Assembly: GCF_000002425.4 (NCBI RefSeq)
Contig: NC_037253.1
Span: forward strand, 4,839,573 to 4,903,572
Source: Physcomitrium patens
Lineage: Eukaryota > Streptophyta > Bryopsida > Funariales > Funariaceae
DNA length: 64,000 nt
Direction: 5' to 3'
Shown here: piece by piece, positions 24,445-38,250 of the stretch
Numbering within the stretch: position 1 is the stretch's first letter
Layout of the letters: the number at the start of each line of letters is the position of its first letter
Notes under the pieces: generated by a model
The model's input: only the letters and a program-made list of their open reading frames with translations
Told to the model about the DNA's origin: nothing
Databases searched by the model: none
Translations under genes and position numbers: made by a program

Positions 24445-27400
24445 CTCCTGAGCGTCACTACTACAAAGAAGCTACGAACAAGAATTGAAAGTAGAATGTT
24501 ATCTTGCATAGATGTTGTTTCTTTTATAAAGAAGGTTTTCATCTTGATTTTGATGGATGTTGTCGATGAAAAGCCTCCACCGCCTTTGCTGCATTTTCAA
24601 GATTCTTTATTGGCTCCCATGTGCATTCACTAATACCATATCCACGTCAATGGACAAGATATTCTAATTTATTTCGGCACCGCCTTGAATCTAAGACTTC
24701 TTCTACTTCAAACTCTTCATTATTGTCCACTTCTATAGGAGGAGGTGGAGCTTGTCATCTTCTTGGTATGTCCACTGTCTTGTATGGTTCAAGAAGAGAT
24801 ACATGGAATACTGGATGGATTTTCATTGACTCCGGTAGATATAAACAATATGCAACTGGATTGATTTGAGCAGAAATAGAAAATGGTCCCAGCCTTCGAT
24901 AGTCCAACTTGTCACAAGGACGAGTGGTCTTGATATTGCGATGAAGTAGCCATACCTTATCACTCAAGATGAATGATGGTTGTTCCTTTCGATAGACATC
25001 CGCATTGACCTTTTGTGGTTCTTGAGCCTCTTTTAACTGCACCTTCATCGTTGTATGTAGCTCTAATAAATGAATTGCCAAATCTTTCGCAACAGGATTA
25101 TCAACTTTTGAAAAGTCAAAAGTATCAAGTCGTGGATGATAACCATAATTAGTAAAGAAAGGTGTTTGTTTTGTAAAAGAATGTATCGTGTTATTGTAAG
25201 CAAACTCTGCCAATGACAAAAGAGTTGTCCAATCATCTTGTTGGTAACTAATGGTACATCTTAAATATTGCTCCAAAACTTGATTAACACGCTCTGTTTG
25301 TCCATCAGTTTGAGGATGGAATGTCGAAGATAGTTTTATATCCACTTTAAGAATCTTGAAAAGAGTCCGCCAAAATCTTGATACAAATTGAGTTCCCCTA
25401 TCTGATATAATATCCTTGGGTAATCCATTATAGCGATAGATATTGTCAAGAAAGAGCTTAGCTGTTTCTTCACCTGTGATAGATTTTGTACATGGTACAA
25501 AATGTGCCATCTTGGTAAAACGATCTACTATCACGAATATAGAGTCATAAGAACCTGAGATTGGAAGATCCGTGATGAAGTCCATAGAAACAGAAGACCA
25601 TGGTTGTTCTGGAATGGATAATGGCTGAAGAAGTCCAAAAGGTCGATGACGAGGAGTTTTCGATCTTGAGCAAACATCACATGGTTGTACAAAATCTTTA
25701 ACTGCCTTCCACATTTGAGGCCACCAAAAATCCTTAGATATCAGCTCCAAAGTCTTATTATATCCAAAATGCCCTACTGCTGGGAAGTCGTGACGAGCTT
25801 GAACAACACGTAAACGTGCTTCTCCTTCTAGAACATATAGGCGTCCTTCGAAATAGAGTAGGTTGTTCTTGAATTCAAATTTAGAGGGATCATGAGATTT
25901 AGAAGAATTATTCTTGATATCATGAACAAGAGGGTTTGAAGACATACTTAACTAGACTTGTTTAAGAAAAGTTAAATCAACAGTCAATGTTGATTTTATT
26001 GCTCGAAGGTGAAATTGCTGTGGCTTCAAGAGAACCGTTCTTTGTTGCTCAAAAGCTGCATCTCCTTCTTTTGGTGCAAGATAAGAACATCTAGACAAGG
26101 CATTGGACAAACCTTGTTGTTTTCCAGGCCGATAAGTGATGATGAACTCGAATCTTGATAAAGACATGCTCTAACGAGTTTAGCGACGATTTAATACGCG
26201 TGCTCACATAAAATATTCGAGGTTCTTGTGATCCGTATACACGGTGACTGGACTGGAAGCGCCTTCTAGATAATGACGCCATTCTTGAAAAGAATCCACA
26301 ATTACAAGAAATTCTTTGTTGTGGATCTCATAATTGATTTCTGCTGCTGAGAATTTTCTTGAATGAAAGGTTACTGGATGAAGTTTGTCATTTGTTCCCA
26401 TTTGTGATAAAATTGCACCCAGAGCAAAGTCCGATGCATCTGTTTCCATAAAGAATGCTTTGAAAAAATCAACACGATACAAGATTGGTGCAGAAACAAA
26501 TATTATCTTCAAAGATTCAAAAGCAACTTCCGCTTCTTGATTCCATTGGAGTTTGTCTTTACAAGTCAAACGTATAAGTGGAGCTGCAACTCGAGAGAAG
26601 TCTTTGATGAAGATCCGATAGTAGTTGGCAAATCCCTAAAAACATTGGACATCTCTTACCATTTTTGGGATCTTCCAATCTATAATAGTTTGAATTTTCA
26701 TAGGATCCATCATAAGTCCATCATTTGAAATGATATAACCTAAGAAATCGACTTGAGTAGTATGGAATACACACTTTTCTATCTTGGCATAGAGTCTTGC
26801 ATCTCTTAATTTTTGTAATACATGACGAACATGAAGTTCATGTTCTTCTGGATTCTTAGAATAGATCAAGATGTCGTCTAGATAACAGACCACAAAATCG
26901 TCCAAAAACTCTCGAAAAACATCATTCATTAGATATTGAAAAGCTGCTGGTGCATTTGTAAGTCCAAAAGGCATGACGTTGTATTCAAAATGTCCATACC
27001 TAGTTTGAAACGTAGTCTTCCATTCATCTCCTTCTTTGATGCATACTAGATTGTATGCTCTCCGAAGATCTATTTTTGTATAGATCTTAGTTTGATTCAA
27101 CTGATCAAGAAGTCCAGATATTAAAGGTAGTGGATACCTGTTCTTGATGGTAATCTTGTTGAGTCCTCGATAATCAACACACATCTGCAATGACCCATCT
27201 TTTTTCTTCACAAATAGAATTGGAGCTCCTGCCGGAGATTTAGAATGGCGTATGAAATTCTTGGCTAGATTTTCTTCAATATACTCCTTGAGTGCAGTCA
27301 ACTCATTTTGTGATAAACTGTAGATTGGTTCGAATGGGGGTTGTGATCCTTCTTGAAGGTCAATTGAGTAATCATAGAAACGATGTTTCGGGAGTGTATC

Positions 27401-29252
27401 CACATTCATTTTTTCAAATACATCTTGAAATTCTTGATATTGGCTTGGAATGCCACTTGAAGTCTTTTCACCAGTAGAAATAGATGTGGCATAAATAATA
27501 TATGGTGATTCTTTCATTGCAGCATGCAAGAAAGCTTTTGTACCTATAAATACGGATTTAATTGAACTGGACTTATGACTCTCTATTTGATTAACTACAC
27601 TGTTAGTTATACTTTTAGAAAAAGTAAGAGTTTGGAAAATCCAATCTATTTGAGGGTTGTATTTTTCTAACCATGATAAACCTAAAATGACTGGGTTAGA
27701 GGGAGATCTAATGATATTAAATACTACAAAACTATTATGACCATTGATTATTACTTCTATAAGAAGGGTTTCGTGAGTAATATCTCCAGAAGACAATGGA
27801 TGACCATTTATGACTTCTATATGAATAGGTTTAGTTTTCTTTACTAAAGATATGCTATGTCTTTTAGTAAATTCTTCATCTAAAAAACATGTTGAGGCTC
27901 TTGAATCTAACAAGGCAGAGACTTTGTAATGTTTAGGTCCTAAAATAACATTTAATGTAAAACAAGGAGAGGGCTCTGAGGAGAGAATAGGACCTTCACT
28001 AGATGTTGTGTAAGGTTCCGGCCGCACGGTCCCTATTGTAGCTGAAAAAACTCGTTTTTCGACATATTGTCTTCTTTCACAACCATACTCCTCATTTTGT
28101 GATTGCATCGTTTCTTTGGATAATGTTGAGCAGTGTGCTTTGGTTCTCCACAATATAAATATAATCCTTCTTGACGACGATGAGTCTTTCCTTGCTCACT
28201 AAGAGGTTTGAAACGTACTGCATCAATTTGTATATCCTCTATTTCCGAATACATGAGTTGAAGAGGTGTTGGTGTTGCCATTGAATTATAATAATATTGA
28301 GGTCCACTTGTATGGTTCTCAAATCGGAATTCAAAAAGGCAATTGTCGTACTTCACAACAAAGTCAATTGCTTGACTCAATATTTGAGAATCAGGTAAGT
28401 TGAGCATTAATTTTTTTACATCATATTATAATCCGTAGAGAAATTGGCTAATAAGTGCAGCATCATCTCACTTGATATCAGTTGCAAGTTGTCAAAATTG
28501 TGAAGCATATAACATTACTGATTGATTGTCTTGTCGTAAAATATGGATCTTATTGGTTGCAACACGAATTGTATCATGTTCTCCATACATGGATCGAAAC
28601 TCCGCCAAAAAAGTCTCTAGATTATCCAATATTGGATCTCATCGTTCAAGAAAAGATGAAAACCACGATAGTACTGAAATTGAAAGAAGCGAACCAATGA
28701 ATCTAACTTGCGATCCTGGAGTTGGATAGCTTTGGGGTTGAAGTTCAATCACAAGTTGCACTTGATTGATAAATCCTTGAAACTTGGATCTGGTGCCATC
28801 AAACTTTTCGAGTAGAGTAATTCTTGGTTCTCTAACACTTAAAGGGCGTTCCACCATAGGAGAAAGGACATGGTTTGGAGCAGATGTTGAAGCAGCTCCA
28901 ACCATTTCTATATCTTCACTTCCTACCAATCTTATTGCTCCTTGTGGTGGTAAATTGAGTTGATGCATCGCAAGCATTAACTATCTCAATTGCTTTTACA
29001 TTTGTGCTATTGCATTCTTCATTTCAACAAGTTTTGCCATGATATCACTTAGAAAAGAGAAGATGTCTAATATCGCGCAAGACAAATAGAAGAGAAGACT
29101 TGAGAACAAAGAAAATACTAAGGACAATATCAATTCAAAAGAGGGTAATCCGCAACTTCTAATATGGTTATATCTTATCAAAAAAAAAGGGTAATCCACT
29201 CTTAATCAAGATTAGACAAAGCTCTGATATTATAGGTGTATTCTTATCAATC

Positions 29253-29807
29253 TGTCAAGGACAAGAACTCGATGAAAAAGCAATTCAGACAAGTGAGCCT
29301 TCACTCAAAGAAAGGTAACAAAATATAAATAAATAAGTATGTTTATAGAAACTAGAATGGCTATTGCCAAAAAACAAGAAAACTAGAGACCTTTGAAACT
29401 AGATTGGAAGCAAGAAAGGAGTTGATAAGAGTGAAGAAGGCTTCACTCTTGTCTCTATATATACTATCTTACTAGCGACTACGTGGTGATGTTCTATAGG
29501 ACCTCTAATATGTGTTGACTTTGTAGGACACATGCCTTGACTTACAAGGCAAGTTTTTCTACGTGTGGGCCACATAATTAGCTTGGTCTTCAAGCTAACA
29601 ACATGTGTGGCACATGGCCAACTTGATGACCACGTTTCTAATCCAAAAAGTCAATTAAAGACACCTATGAAGTCAAAGCAGCGTCTATAAAGCTTTTAGG
29701 AAGCTTCCATATTAAATACTATAGAATTAACTTACTTTTACCTATTTTTACTTACTTCCACCTACTTGTATATGTAATTACTAGCTTAGATGAGAATGTC
29801 CGTGACA
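29253..29807 (-). repeat. gypsy element 5' LTR (555 bp)
   Basis: The 5' LTR in the minus-strand sense. About 24 bp inside it the element has ATATCAGAGC, similar to part of an initiator-Met primer site but displaced from the LTR edge; the true primer is uncertain. Confidence 0.9.
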
Positions 29808-30463
29808 CTCAGTTATATACAATGGTTGGTTCTAGGGTAGATCTTGCACATGCAATGAAAGTTGTAAGCCAAGACATGTCAAAGGTTGGAACAATCTATT
29901 GGGTAACCATTAAAAAGATCATGAAGTACTTAAAGATACTTTATATTTCAAATTATGCCTTAGAGGTGATAACATTACTCTGCATGGTTATTTTGATGTG
30001 AATTAAGTTGAAAGTGCAAGGATAGAAAGTCAACAACAAGATATGTATTTTTTTTTGAAATAGGAGCTATCTCATGGAATTACAAGAAATAACCTCAAAT
30101 TGTTAGATCAACAATAGAGGCCAAGTACATGGCAGTAAGCCATGGTGCAATGGAAGCAATATAGCTAAGACAACTTTTAGAAGACATTGGAGTAATACAA
30201 ATAGAAGCAACTTCAATAGAATGTGGCAATCAAAGATGTCTTGCATTTGCAAAGAATCCAAAGTATCATTTAAAGACGAAATACATTGACATTCAATATT
30301 ACTTTATAAGAGAGAAGATTAAAATGGAAGTGATTGATATGAAGTATTATATAACAAAAGACATGCTTGTTGATTTATTAACAAATGTATTAATAAAAGA
30401 TAGACTTCACATGTTGAAAAAAGCATTATAATTGAAAACCTTTGATCAATAGCAAAGTGAGAG

Positions 30464-30848
30464 TTTTAAAGTAAATAAGTAAATGTGAAAGTAGAATAAA
30501 TTATATTATAAAAGATAATATTTTAAAAAAATTGCTATTAGTTAAAGGATTTGGTTCTTGGTATATAAGAAGGCTAAGAGATAAATTAGATGAACAGAAA
30601 AAAGATCTTAAGGATATAAAAAATATACTAAAGACATATTCTTATAGTAGATAAGATAACAATAGATAGTCTTAGTAGAATATTGGATGGATGTATTTAT
30701 CAAAGGATGGAAGTTGTCCATAAGGACAACAACTACCACTTATAAGTAACGGATGTTGAAAATGAGAGATATCTTACTCCATACTTTCTTTGTGAGCAAC
30801 CTTGCTAATATTATATGTTCATGACTTCAAATTTTGTTTTCTTCAATA
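30464..30848 (+). repeat. copia 3' LTR (385 bp)
   Basis: Direct repeat of 17115-17502, preceded by the CAAAGTGAGAG purine tract and followed by the GACTA target copy at 30849-30853. Confidence 0.8.
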
Positions 30849-30853
30849 GACTA

Positions 30854-31189
30854 ATGATCATCTTCTTCTCCTCAAATAAAAAAATTTCATATATTTTTAC
30901 TGCTTTTGAATATTTAACAAAAATATCTTTTTATGAGTCACGAAATTGACTCACTAATGTGTTTTAATACAAAAAATGTGCTTATAGTATTTGAAGTTAC
31001 TAATTTAGTGAATAAATGTAGAAATTTTGAAATAACAAAAAAATAAAAATAAAATTAAAAATATTAGTTGCATGTATAAATATCTTATAGAATTATCTTT
31101 GAAATAAGATTTTAAATTACATATATTTTCTTCAAATAAGCTAATAAAAATTTATAATTTTTTAATAATAGTCTTATCTCTATTAATAA
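30854..31189. other. AT-rich spacer
   Basis: Sequence right of the copia element. No gene or repeat recognised. Confidence 0.4.
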
Positions 31190-32643
31190 TTACAACAAGA
31201 AGTTCTAATAGTTCTAATAGAATCATATATAATTTATAATTAAAGCTTAACAAATATAATCAAATATTGATCAAATCTAATTGAAATTTTAAATAAATCA
31301 AAAAATAAATACAAAAAAATCCTAAATAAATCTTAATTGAACCTTAATCAAATCCTAGAAAAATCCTCAACAAATATTAATCAATTTTAAAAAAATTCTA
31401 ATCAAATTTTTGAAAAATCTTGAATATATCTTAAATATATCCTAATCAAATCCTAAACAAATCTTTAAAAAAATCTTAATCAAATTTTAAATAAATTCTA
31501 ATCAAATCTTAGAATTTTTTTAAAAAAATCCTAATCAAATTTTAGAAAAATCCTAAACAAATCCTAATCAAACCCTAGATCCTAAACCATATCTAAATCT
31601 TAAACAAATTCTTAACAAATCCTATGGCACATTGAAACCTCCATAACTAATAATCAAATTATTAATTTCAATTCAAATTTTATACATCTTTCAAAAAATA
31701 AGGTGGAATTAAATATAAATATTTTTAAGAAGATCAAACTTATCAAATAAAAGCTAAATTCTAAAATTTGCTTGGATCTTGGCCAACTTCCATTTTCAAT
31801 CTTCTTGCCAATCTCTTTGATCCAAAATCTCTTAATTTCACCATTAAATACCTCTAAAAATTTACACATATGTTGGAAATTAAGTCTACTATCTACACAA
31901 AAATTTCATCTCAATCCAACTAGAAGATTGTTGAAGATCTTAGAAACCTTTGGCGACCTTCAAAACTCTATTTCTAAGATCTAAACCCACTTAAACTTTA
32001 ATAACCTTTAATCTAGTCATTCAATCATGCTTAAATTTATAGCATATAATAATAAAAATTATAATCACAAATTTACAAATTTTCACTTATAGATCTACTA
32101 TCAAACTCACAAAATTCTTTTAAATATAAATCTTTTTTTATTTCATAAATCTAAATTTATTGAAAATAATTCTAATTTTACAAAGCTCTTATAGAGTTAT
32201 TATAAACTCAAATTTCTCAAAACTAATATTTAAAGTAACTTTATAAAATCTTCTCCTAAATTTCATTTTTTTATTTACAAAAGAACCCCAAAGTTTTTGT
32301 ACATGTGCAATTTTGTGCCTTAGGATCTGATTTTGACTTAGATTGATAATTGGTCTTCTTTGGATATTAATTTTTAATAATTTGAGGTAATTTTTGCTTT
32401 ATCTTATTATTAATTTTCTTTTAAACATACCTATATTAATTTCTTATTCTATTTTCTTTGATTTAAATTATTTATATCTCTACAAAATAAATTCAAGTTC
32501 CTTCTATAAAAGGCAACATCAAGACTTAATTTTTTACTACCTTTCTATAATTTATCATTATTTTTTTTACTACATCTTTTTATTAGGCTCTTTAATAATA
32601 AAATCTATATTTTTATATTTCACCATATAATCATGTTATTACA
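31190..32643 (-). repeat. TGTAATA-ended repeat, copy A (with degenerate minisatellite)
   Basis: In reverse complement it begins TGTAATAACATGA and matches 62234-63794 over most of its length, for example around the block at 32330-32370 that ends in CAATTATC-type sequence. The 31300-31620 part is a degenerate tandem array of a roughly 20-bp unit (variants of AATCCTAATCAAATC), matching the array at about 63290-63700 in reverse complement. No coding sequence. Boundaries are approximate. A solo LTR of an unidentified element is possible. Confidence 0.6.
31300..31620. repeat. Degenerate ~20-bp minisatellite (AATCCTAATCAAAT-type)
   Basis: Many imperfect copies of a unit built from AATCCTAA, CAAATCC and TAAACAAAT. 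It forms the end part of repeat copy A. Confidence 0.7.
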
Positions 32644-35600
32644 TAATACCATTGTTATATTGTGATTTGACTACCATGTCAAAATAATGCACATATATAT
32701 TTAATATATAATTTACTATACAATGTAGTAAGAGCCATGTTATTAGATTTTAGTTGATTACAAAATATGGTTAGATTACTACTTTAAAGTAGTTAGTTTA
32801 AAAGGATTATTATTGTAATTGATTTTATATTAACAATAGTTTTTATATATTTAGTGACACCTTTATTAGACATTGGTGATTCTTAAAATTTTGTTTTATT
32901 TTTTTATTTGGTGTTTAAGTCACATACTATATAAAACTTATTAGAAAAAAGATTAAAACAAAATTTTTATATAAAAAATGATAGTTAGGCCAATCATATG
33001 AATGAATGGAGATGGATGATGAAAATTTCCATTAGTATTGGCCAAAAGTTATGTCCAATGAGCTTTAAGGAGGCTACTCAAGGCCTTACTAGGAATTAGA
33101 GTTATTTTCTAATGTCATTTGAGAATCAAAGATTAGGGTTGTCAAGTTTAGGATTTTAGATATGATTTTGGTAAATTTTTTGTATGATTTGGAATTTTTA
33201 TGAAAGAGATATAGGTGCTCAAATTCAAGGTGTTGATTCTATTTATGATGTCACTCTTTGTGGCATAGTGCATGCATATGAAGGGCTTTTGAGGATCAAA
33301 TTTTATGGTTGAAAAATTGATTTAAAGGACTACATTTTGCATATAGAAAAAAAATTGAATTTGATTTAAAGGAATAAAAATTGCTTAAAGATAGCACTTC
33401 TAAATTAAGATTTGTAAGTAAATCAATTCAATGAGGGATTTTAATCTAGCCATATCTTGGATATTTGAAAGAAAATTTGGCTAAATATTTTTATAAATAT
33501 GTATTATTATGTTATAAAGCTACATACCAAATTTTATGGTATTTGAATTTTGGATTTTTGAGATATGAAGAAAATAGTACTATAGTGCTTGTGAATTAAA
33601 ATTTAGAGTATTTGCTAGGATTTCTAAGATGTTAAACAAATTGTAGTAAATTTATTGTTCATTATTTTTATGATAAAGATTAAAGATAAATGATATATTA
33701 TCTAGAATTTTTTTAAAAAATTAATATTTTAATCAAGAGATATAAAATTCTAAAGTTTAGAGAAAAAAATTCTTTGTGAGAAAAAAAAATATGTTGAAAG
33801 AGTTTTGTTACAATTTGAATATTTTATACAAAATAAAGGGATTTTTAGGAGCCAAGAATTTATATATATGCTAAAAATAGAGATATAGAGCTATGATAAA
33901 ATTATGATATAAAGATAGATTTTTGATAGGAGATTATGGATTTTTTTTGGAATTATTAAAAATCTAACTTATTACCAAATGATTAATTATGATTTTGTAT
34001 AGCAAAGGATGTTAAAGAATTTCTAGATGCTGTAAAAATCCTTATGTATAAATCTTATTAAATATAAAAGATTTTACTAGTAGAAAATCTTTTAATAATA
34101 TTACATTTATTTATCATTTATAATAAAAATATATCACTTATTAGAACTTGGCCAATAAGTTAAACCTAACTCTTTATAGCTAGATACCTACTATATTTTC
34201 AATTTATAAATCATACCACAAGGCACCATATTCCTAATCTTTTTTTATTTATTTATTTATTTTTTTTGGGATTTATTCCGGAGGCTCCAATTCTCACAGA
34301 GTATTGTTTTTCTTTATTTCTTTTTTCTATAGATTTCTATTTGTATATGGTGGCTATTTTTATTCTTGCTTCATATAGTTGAGGTGCATCAAGGTTTGGC
34401 ATTTGACAATCGAGGTGATGGCACTAGAAATTCTATTTTTGTGGTGTGGAGTTGGTAGTAGTTGATACAGTCTAATTTTTCCTTGTATTGTTCATTCCAT
34501 TGAGATGCTACAAAACAATACTTGTTTTGTTTTGTGATCAACATAGATGCGAGTGGTTCAAGCTAAGTATTCTTTTTTATTGGAGTTTTACGATGGTGTA
34601 GTAATGTCTTTGTTGTTTTTTTCCTCATGTCAATTGGCTATTATGTTTGGATGGTAGATTGGACTTTCATAGTGGTACTGCAATGCAGCTAGTATGTAGT
34701 GGCATCAAGCTAGTCAAAAGTCTTGTCATTAGTGTGCAGGCTCCTATTGCAAGTTGACTCAAGGCCTTGTGGTTAATCAAATCTATCAACTAGTATTTTC
34801 ATTTGTAATTTGATTGGTGATTAATTCTTAAAATTTAACGTAAAAGAAGCTCATCAAGTATAGAATCAGTACATAGAGATTGAATAAAAAAAAAGTGATG
34901 AAATCTAAATTGCTAAAGATGGAATAATAGAACAATTAGTATAGAACACATGAAGGAAGTGAATTTTTCAATTAAGTGTTGACATTTCTCTAGAGATAGC
35001 TTTAGCAATTAACATATTTTCAAGATATTAATTTTTTTGTTTTTGTTTTTTTTCTTTTTTTAGAAAATCAAGAATTTTAGAACTTTTATAGATAACATAG
35101 AATTACTAGGTAGATGTGTAATGTTGAGAGTTAGGAGATCAACTTGTGATGATTATAGAAGTTGTTAAATCTGCAACATCTATAATTCTTGTAATACATA
35201 AGAGATATAAGAAGCTTATTTAGAAGTCGAGTGCCTACATAGGTGACTCACACAAGTGGTTAATTAGAGCACAGAAGTTGATGTGCAAAAGGTAATTGCA
35301 TTGGAAGTTGAAGAAGCCACCCTACAAAAAGTTTATGGATGTTGGCTAAAGCTTGATGATCTTCAAAATCAAAAGAGGCTACTAAAGAATTGAAGAAGAG
35401 TAATTAGTAGTACCAACATTCAACTCTGCCTCTTGACCTCCAAACAAAGTTGAAGGCAACTTCATTATCATTAACAACTCTCATATTTGCAAAATGATCA
35501 GCTTCTAGACAATTAAGTTTAGAGGTAGGAAGTTAAGATTTAACAAAAAATATTATTTAGATAAAAATATTAATTAAAGTTAGAATTTCTTTATAAATGA

Positions 35601-36099
35601 AGTATTATAGACAATAATTTATATTTTGATGATTTTTATTAATGGTTAAAAATTAATATAAAAATAAAATAAATAAAATAAATAAAATAAATAAAATAAA
35701 CAAACATAAACTTAATAAATTTTTAAAATTTTTAAAAATTAATACATGTATTTTATAAAATAATTATTATTATAAGTATGAATTAATAGAATTTATTATT
35801 AGAAGTTGAATTTAATTATTTAAATATTAAAAAAGATTAAAAAGTGATTTAATTAAAATTTAAATAAGAGTTAGAATTTTTGGAATTGTCATAGTTAATT
35901 CACTTATTGTGAACTAGAATAAACTTTCAATTAGCAGAGGTTTATTTTAGCTCACTCCTTTCTTATCTTTGCATCAAACTTTTGTCATTTTTTCTTTGAT
36001 ATATAATACCAAGTAGAAAAAACCAAAAAGATGAATATTTTGAAGAAAAGTTTTTTTACCATAAATAACTCTATATAGTATCTTACTACCAAGTCTTGC
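32644..36099. other. AT-rich decayed repeat sequence, no gene
   Basis: No convincing coding sequence on either strand. The part at about 33380-33660 resembles the reverse complement of about 61130-61480 (for example the phrase ATATCTCAAAAATCCAA). An AAATAAAAT-type array lies at 35661-35701. The stretch at about 35880-35950 matches the right end of the element at 48683-50512. Probably several old LTR fragments. Confidence 0.45.
35661..35701. repeat. (AAATAAAAT)n low-complexity array
   Basis: About four to five units of a nine-base A/T unit. Confidence 0.85.
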
Positions 36100-36779
36100 A
36101 AGTAGAAGGCAATTCCAAGTCTAAGTCACAAATTTTGCTACAAACATCTAATATTAATGATCCAACTTGGTATTATTTAGAAATGTTTGTACTCCTTCAA
36201 AAATAGCCATATGATATGTCTTGCCATATCAACAATTTCATATGTATATGTTGAAGTGATCATATGCCAAATATCTTTAGCTTTGAATTAAAAACTAAAC
36301 TTATTATTTAAGAATTTAGTACCTTAATCAATAAAAAAAAAATTATCTTTCTTCAAGTTCTTCTTTGTGCCTTTTCTTTCCAAGTCTTATAAGCAACATA
36401 TTGCTATTTGTTTGAGGACATTCTTCATCACCTTATCAATATCCTTTTTGTCCACTAGTCCTAGAAGTACTTCTATACTTATCAATCTTAGGCTTTTCAT
36501 TTTATTATAGTTAGTATTTTTTTAATACTTACTTTTTTTACATGCATTGCTAAAGTAAAAAATAGATAATTAATTTTCTCCTTTCTTTGCATCTTGTCCT
36601 CAAAGAAAATAGATTGACCAACTTCTTTTGTGATCTCTTTTTTTTTTATTTTAATACAATCGACTAAACAAGTAGATTTTAAGATTTTGGTAATGTAGTA
36701 AGTATAAAAAATGCCATACTTTGTTTGTCCATTTCACCATTAACTTTAATATATTGATATCTAAGATCAAAAATCTATT

Positions 36780-36811
<32 letters not shown>

Positions 36812-38250
36812 GTTATAAATTCTCCATCTACATATCAAAGATTATGCAATTCCTTCATTAAAAATATCTCAATAATAATTCTTGAGGACTTATGGATCTT
36901 AGCCAATAAATTCTAAATTTCTTTTGCAATATTGCATTTGTGTATATGAGTTAATTACAAAGGCTTAACATTAACTACAATCAATGCTTGTATTTTTGCT
37001 TTGCTTGATTTCCATTTTAATTTTTCATCAATACCTATAAGACATTTTAATGTCCTGTCTACATGCATGTAGAGTTTACAAATGTGTATCAAGTATTTTA
37101 TAATGAATATCCATGTGCCATAGTTTTTTTCATCTAATCGATCAATGTAATGATCTATTAAAGAAGATGTCATTGCCAAATAAAATTAATGAAATAACAA
37201 CAATTAACTATAAAGGAACAATTAAGAAATAGTCTACAAAATACAATATTTTAGAAGTAGTAGTACAAAGCTATATTAGAGCAAAAAAACTTGTTTCATT
37301 GCCAATAGCAAATAGAATTTAATTAAATAAAAATTAACATCAATAGAATTAAACTCTAGCTCCAACTCCAATAGCTCCAACAATTCTAGAAAAACTCTAG
37401 CAACTTCTTGATTTTGGTAGTATTTCAATAGCAATGGAGCTCCAATAGTAAGTAGATCATCTATATAAATTTTCATCTAAATTTTTATCTACAAAAAACA
37501 TCCAATTTTTTCATCTAAATTTTGTCCAATGAATTTTAACTATGGCATTGTCTATCCAGCTCTGATATCATGTTACGAAAACATGATGTATTATGAAAAT
37601 AAAATGGACATCATTTATTGAAAACAAAATGTGCTCAAAGCCAAGAGAAAGATACTTCTCATATCTTAGTTAAGAATTGGATAAGTCATAGCTTTTAGTA
37701 CATAAAATATGAGACATTCAACATTAATGTGATACTAAGATAGTGTTTGTATTAATTTAAGTTGAATATATAAATAATAGGCCAAATTTGTAGATGTTTT
37801 TTAATGTCTTTAGAAGTACATGAAAAGTTGAAGAGCTCCCATACTTGTATTTTGAATAAGCTTGATGAAACCAAATTTTGTTTTGGTTTGAAGATGATAT
37901 TAGTTAATCATATCCATCCATGTATAGAAATTTTACTATCTTTTCTTTTTTGCCAATCACTTGCTATTCCAAGTCCGCTTAGGGTGAATGTAAAATGGAG
38001 ATTTTGAATAACTAGTTTGTATGTCTAGCATACAATACAAGAGTATCTAAGACTTTCAAGGCTATTTATTTGGTTTCTTGAATGTTGATGGGATTTTCTT
38101 ATATTGCAAGACTATTCATAGATTATTCTGTTGCTATTAAAATAATGTATATATAGAGCAAAGTCATTGGTTGTCAATTGGATTTAGTCCTCCGTGATTG
38201 CGAACAAATCTTTTGATGATAGAATGTGGCCTTGTGTTCAAGTTTTAAGA
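36100..38250 (-). mobile_element. Ty1/copia fossil, 5' portion with LTR, primer site and gag
   Basis: Minus-strand order: an LTR whose inner end is TGTTACGAAAACATG in plus-strand reading (from 37571), a primer site at about 37556-37570 whose complement is TGATATCAGAGCTGG (initiator-Met type), then gag at 36955-37179 (MAMTSSLIDHYIDRLDEKNYGTW, KWKSSKAKIQALI), a typical plant copia gag start. Further left the similarity fades and no reverse transcriptase is visible. The outer LTR edge is not defined, so 38250 is a guess. A run of 27 T lies at 36785-36811. Many breaks; old. Confidence 0.7.
36785..36811. repeat. Poly(T) tract, 27 bases
   Basis: An uninterrupted T run inside the copia-derived region. 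No LINE or SINE sequence is recognisable beside it, so it is listed only as a homopolymer. Confidence 0.9.

Larger units (their letters stand above)
23425..29807 (-). mobile_element. Ty3/gypsy chromodomain retrotransposon (chromovirus), both LTRs, inserted in copia
   Basis: Two 555-bp LTRs (23425-23979 and 29253-29807) begin TGTCA and end TGACA on the plus strand and differ at about 27 sites by eye (about 5%). Flanks CTCAC and CTCAG fit a 5-bp duplication with one change. Minus-strand parts in order: gag about 28410-29040, zinc-knuckle remnant near 28120-28190, protease near 27880 (ALLDSRAST), reverse transcriptase about 26640-27400 (YLDDILIYS), RNase H about 26210-26560 (ETDASDFALGAILSQ), integrase about 24880-25850 (DRGTQF, HFHPQTDGQ-like TFHPQTDGQTERVNQ), and a chromodomain near 24555-24725. 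A further reading frame lies at 24022-24444. It holds a handful of breaks, so it looks young but inactive. It was inserted in the reverse-transcriptase-to-RNase H part of the copia element. Confidence 0.95.
17115..30848 (+). mobile_element. Ty1/copia retrotransposon fossil hosting two later insertions
   Basis: LTRs at 17115-17502 and 30464-30848 align along their length and are flanked by an exact GACTA duplication (17110-17114 and 30849-30853). Removing the two inner insertions leaves about 5.3 kb, a normal copia length. Parts in order: gag from about 17987 (MASSEGEDLRVIKKF, a copia-type gag start), nucleocapsid knuckle remnant near 18680-18720, protease and pre-integrase near 20930-21560, integrase near 21570-21900, reverse transcriptase near 22720-23400 (LEMHQMDVKMAFLNG), and RNase H near 29815-30420. 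A CAAAGTGAGAG tract before the 3' LTR fits the copia polypurine tract. Many breaks; LTR identity is roughly 85-88% by eye, so it is older than the gypsy element inside it. Confidence 0.9.

Noticed and set aside
36785-36811. Poly(T) run as the tail of an inverted LINE or SINE
   Set aside because: No LINE or SINE body, internal promoter boxes or target duplication recognised nearby.
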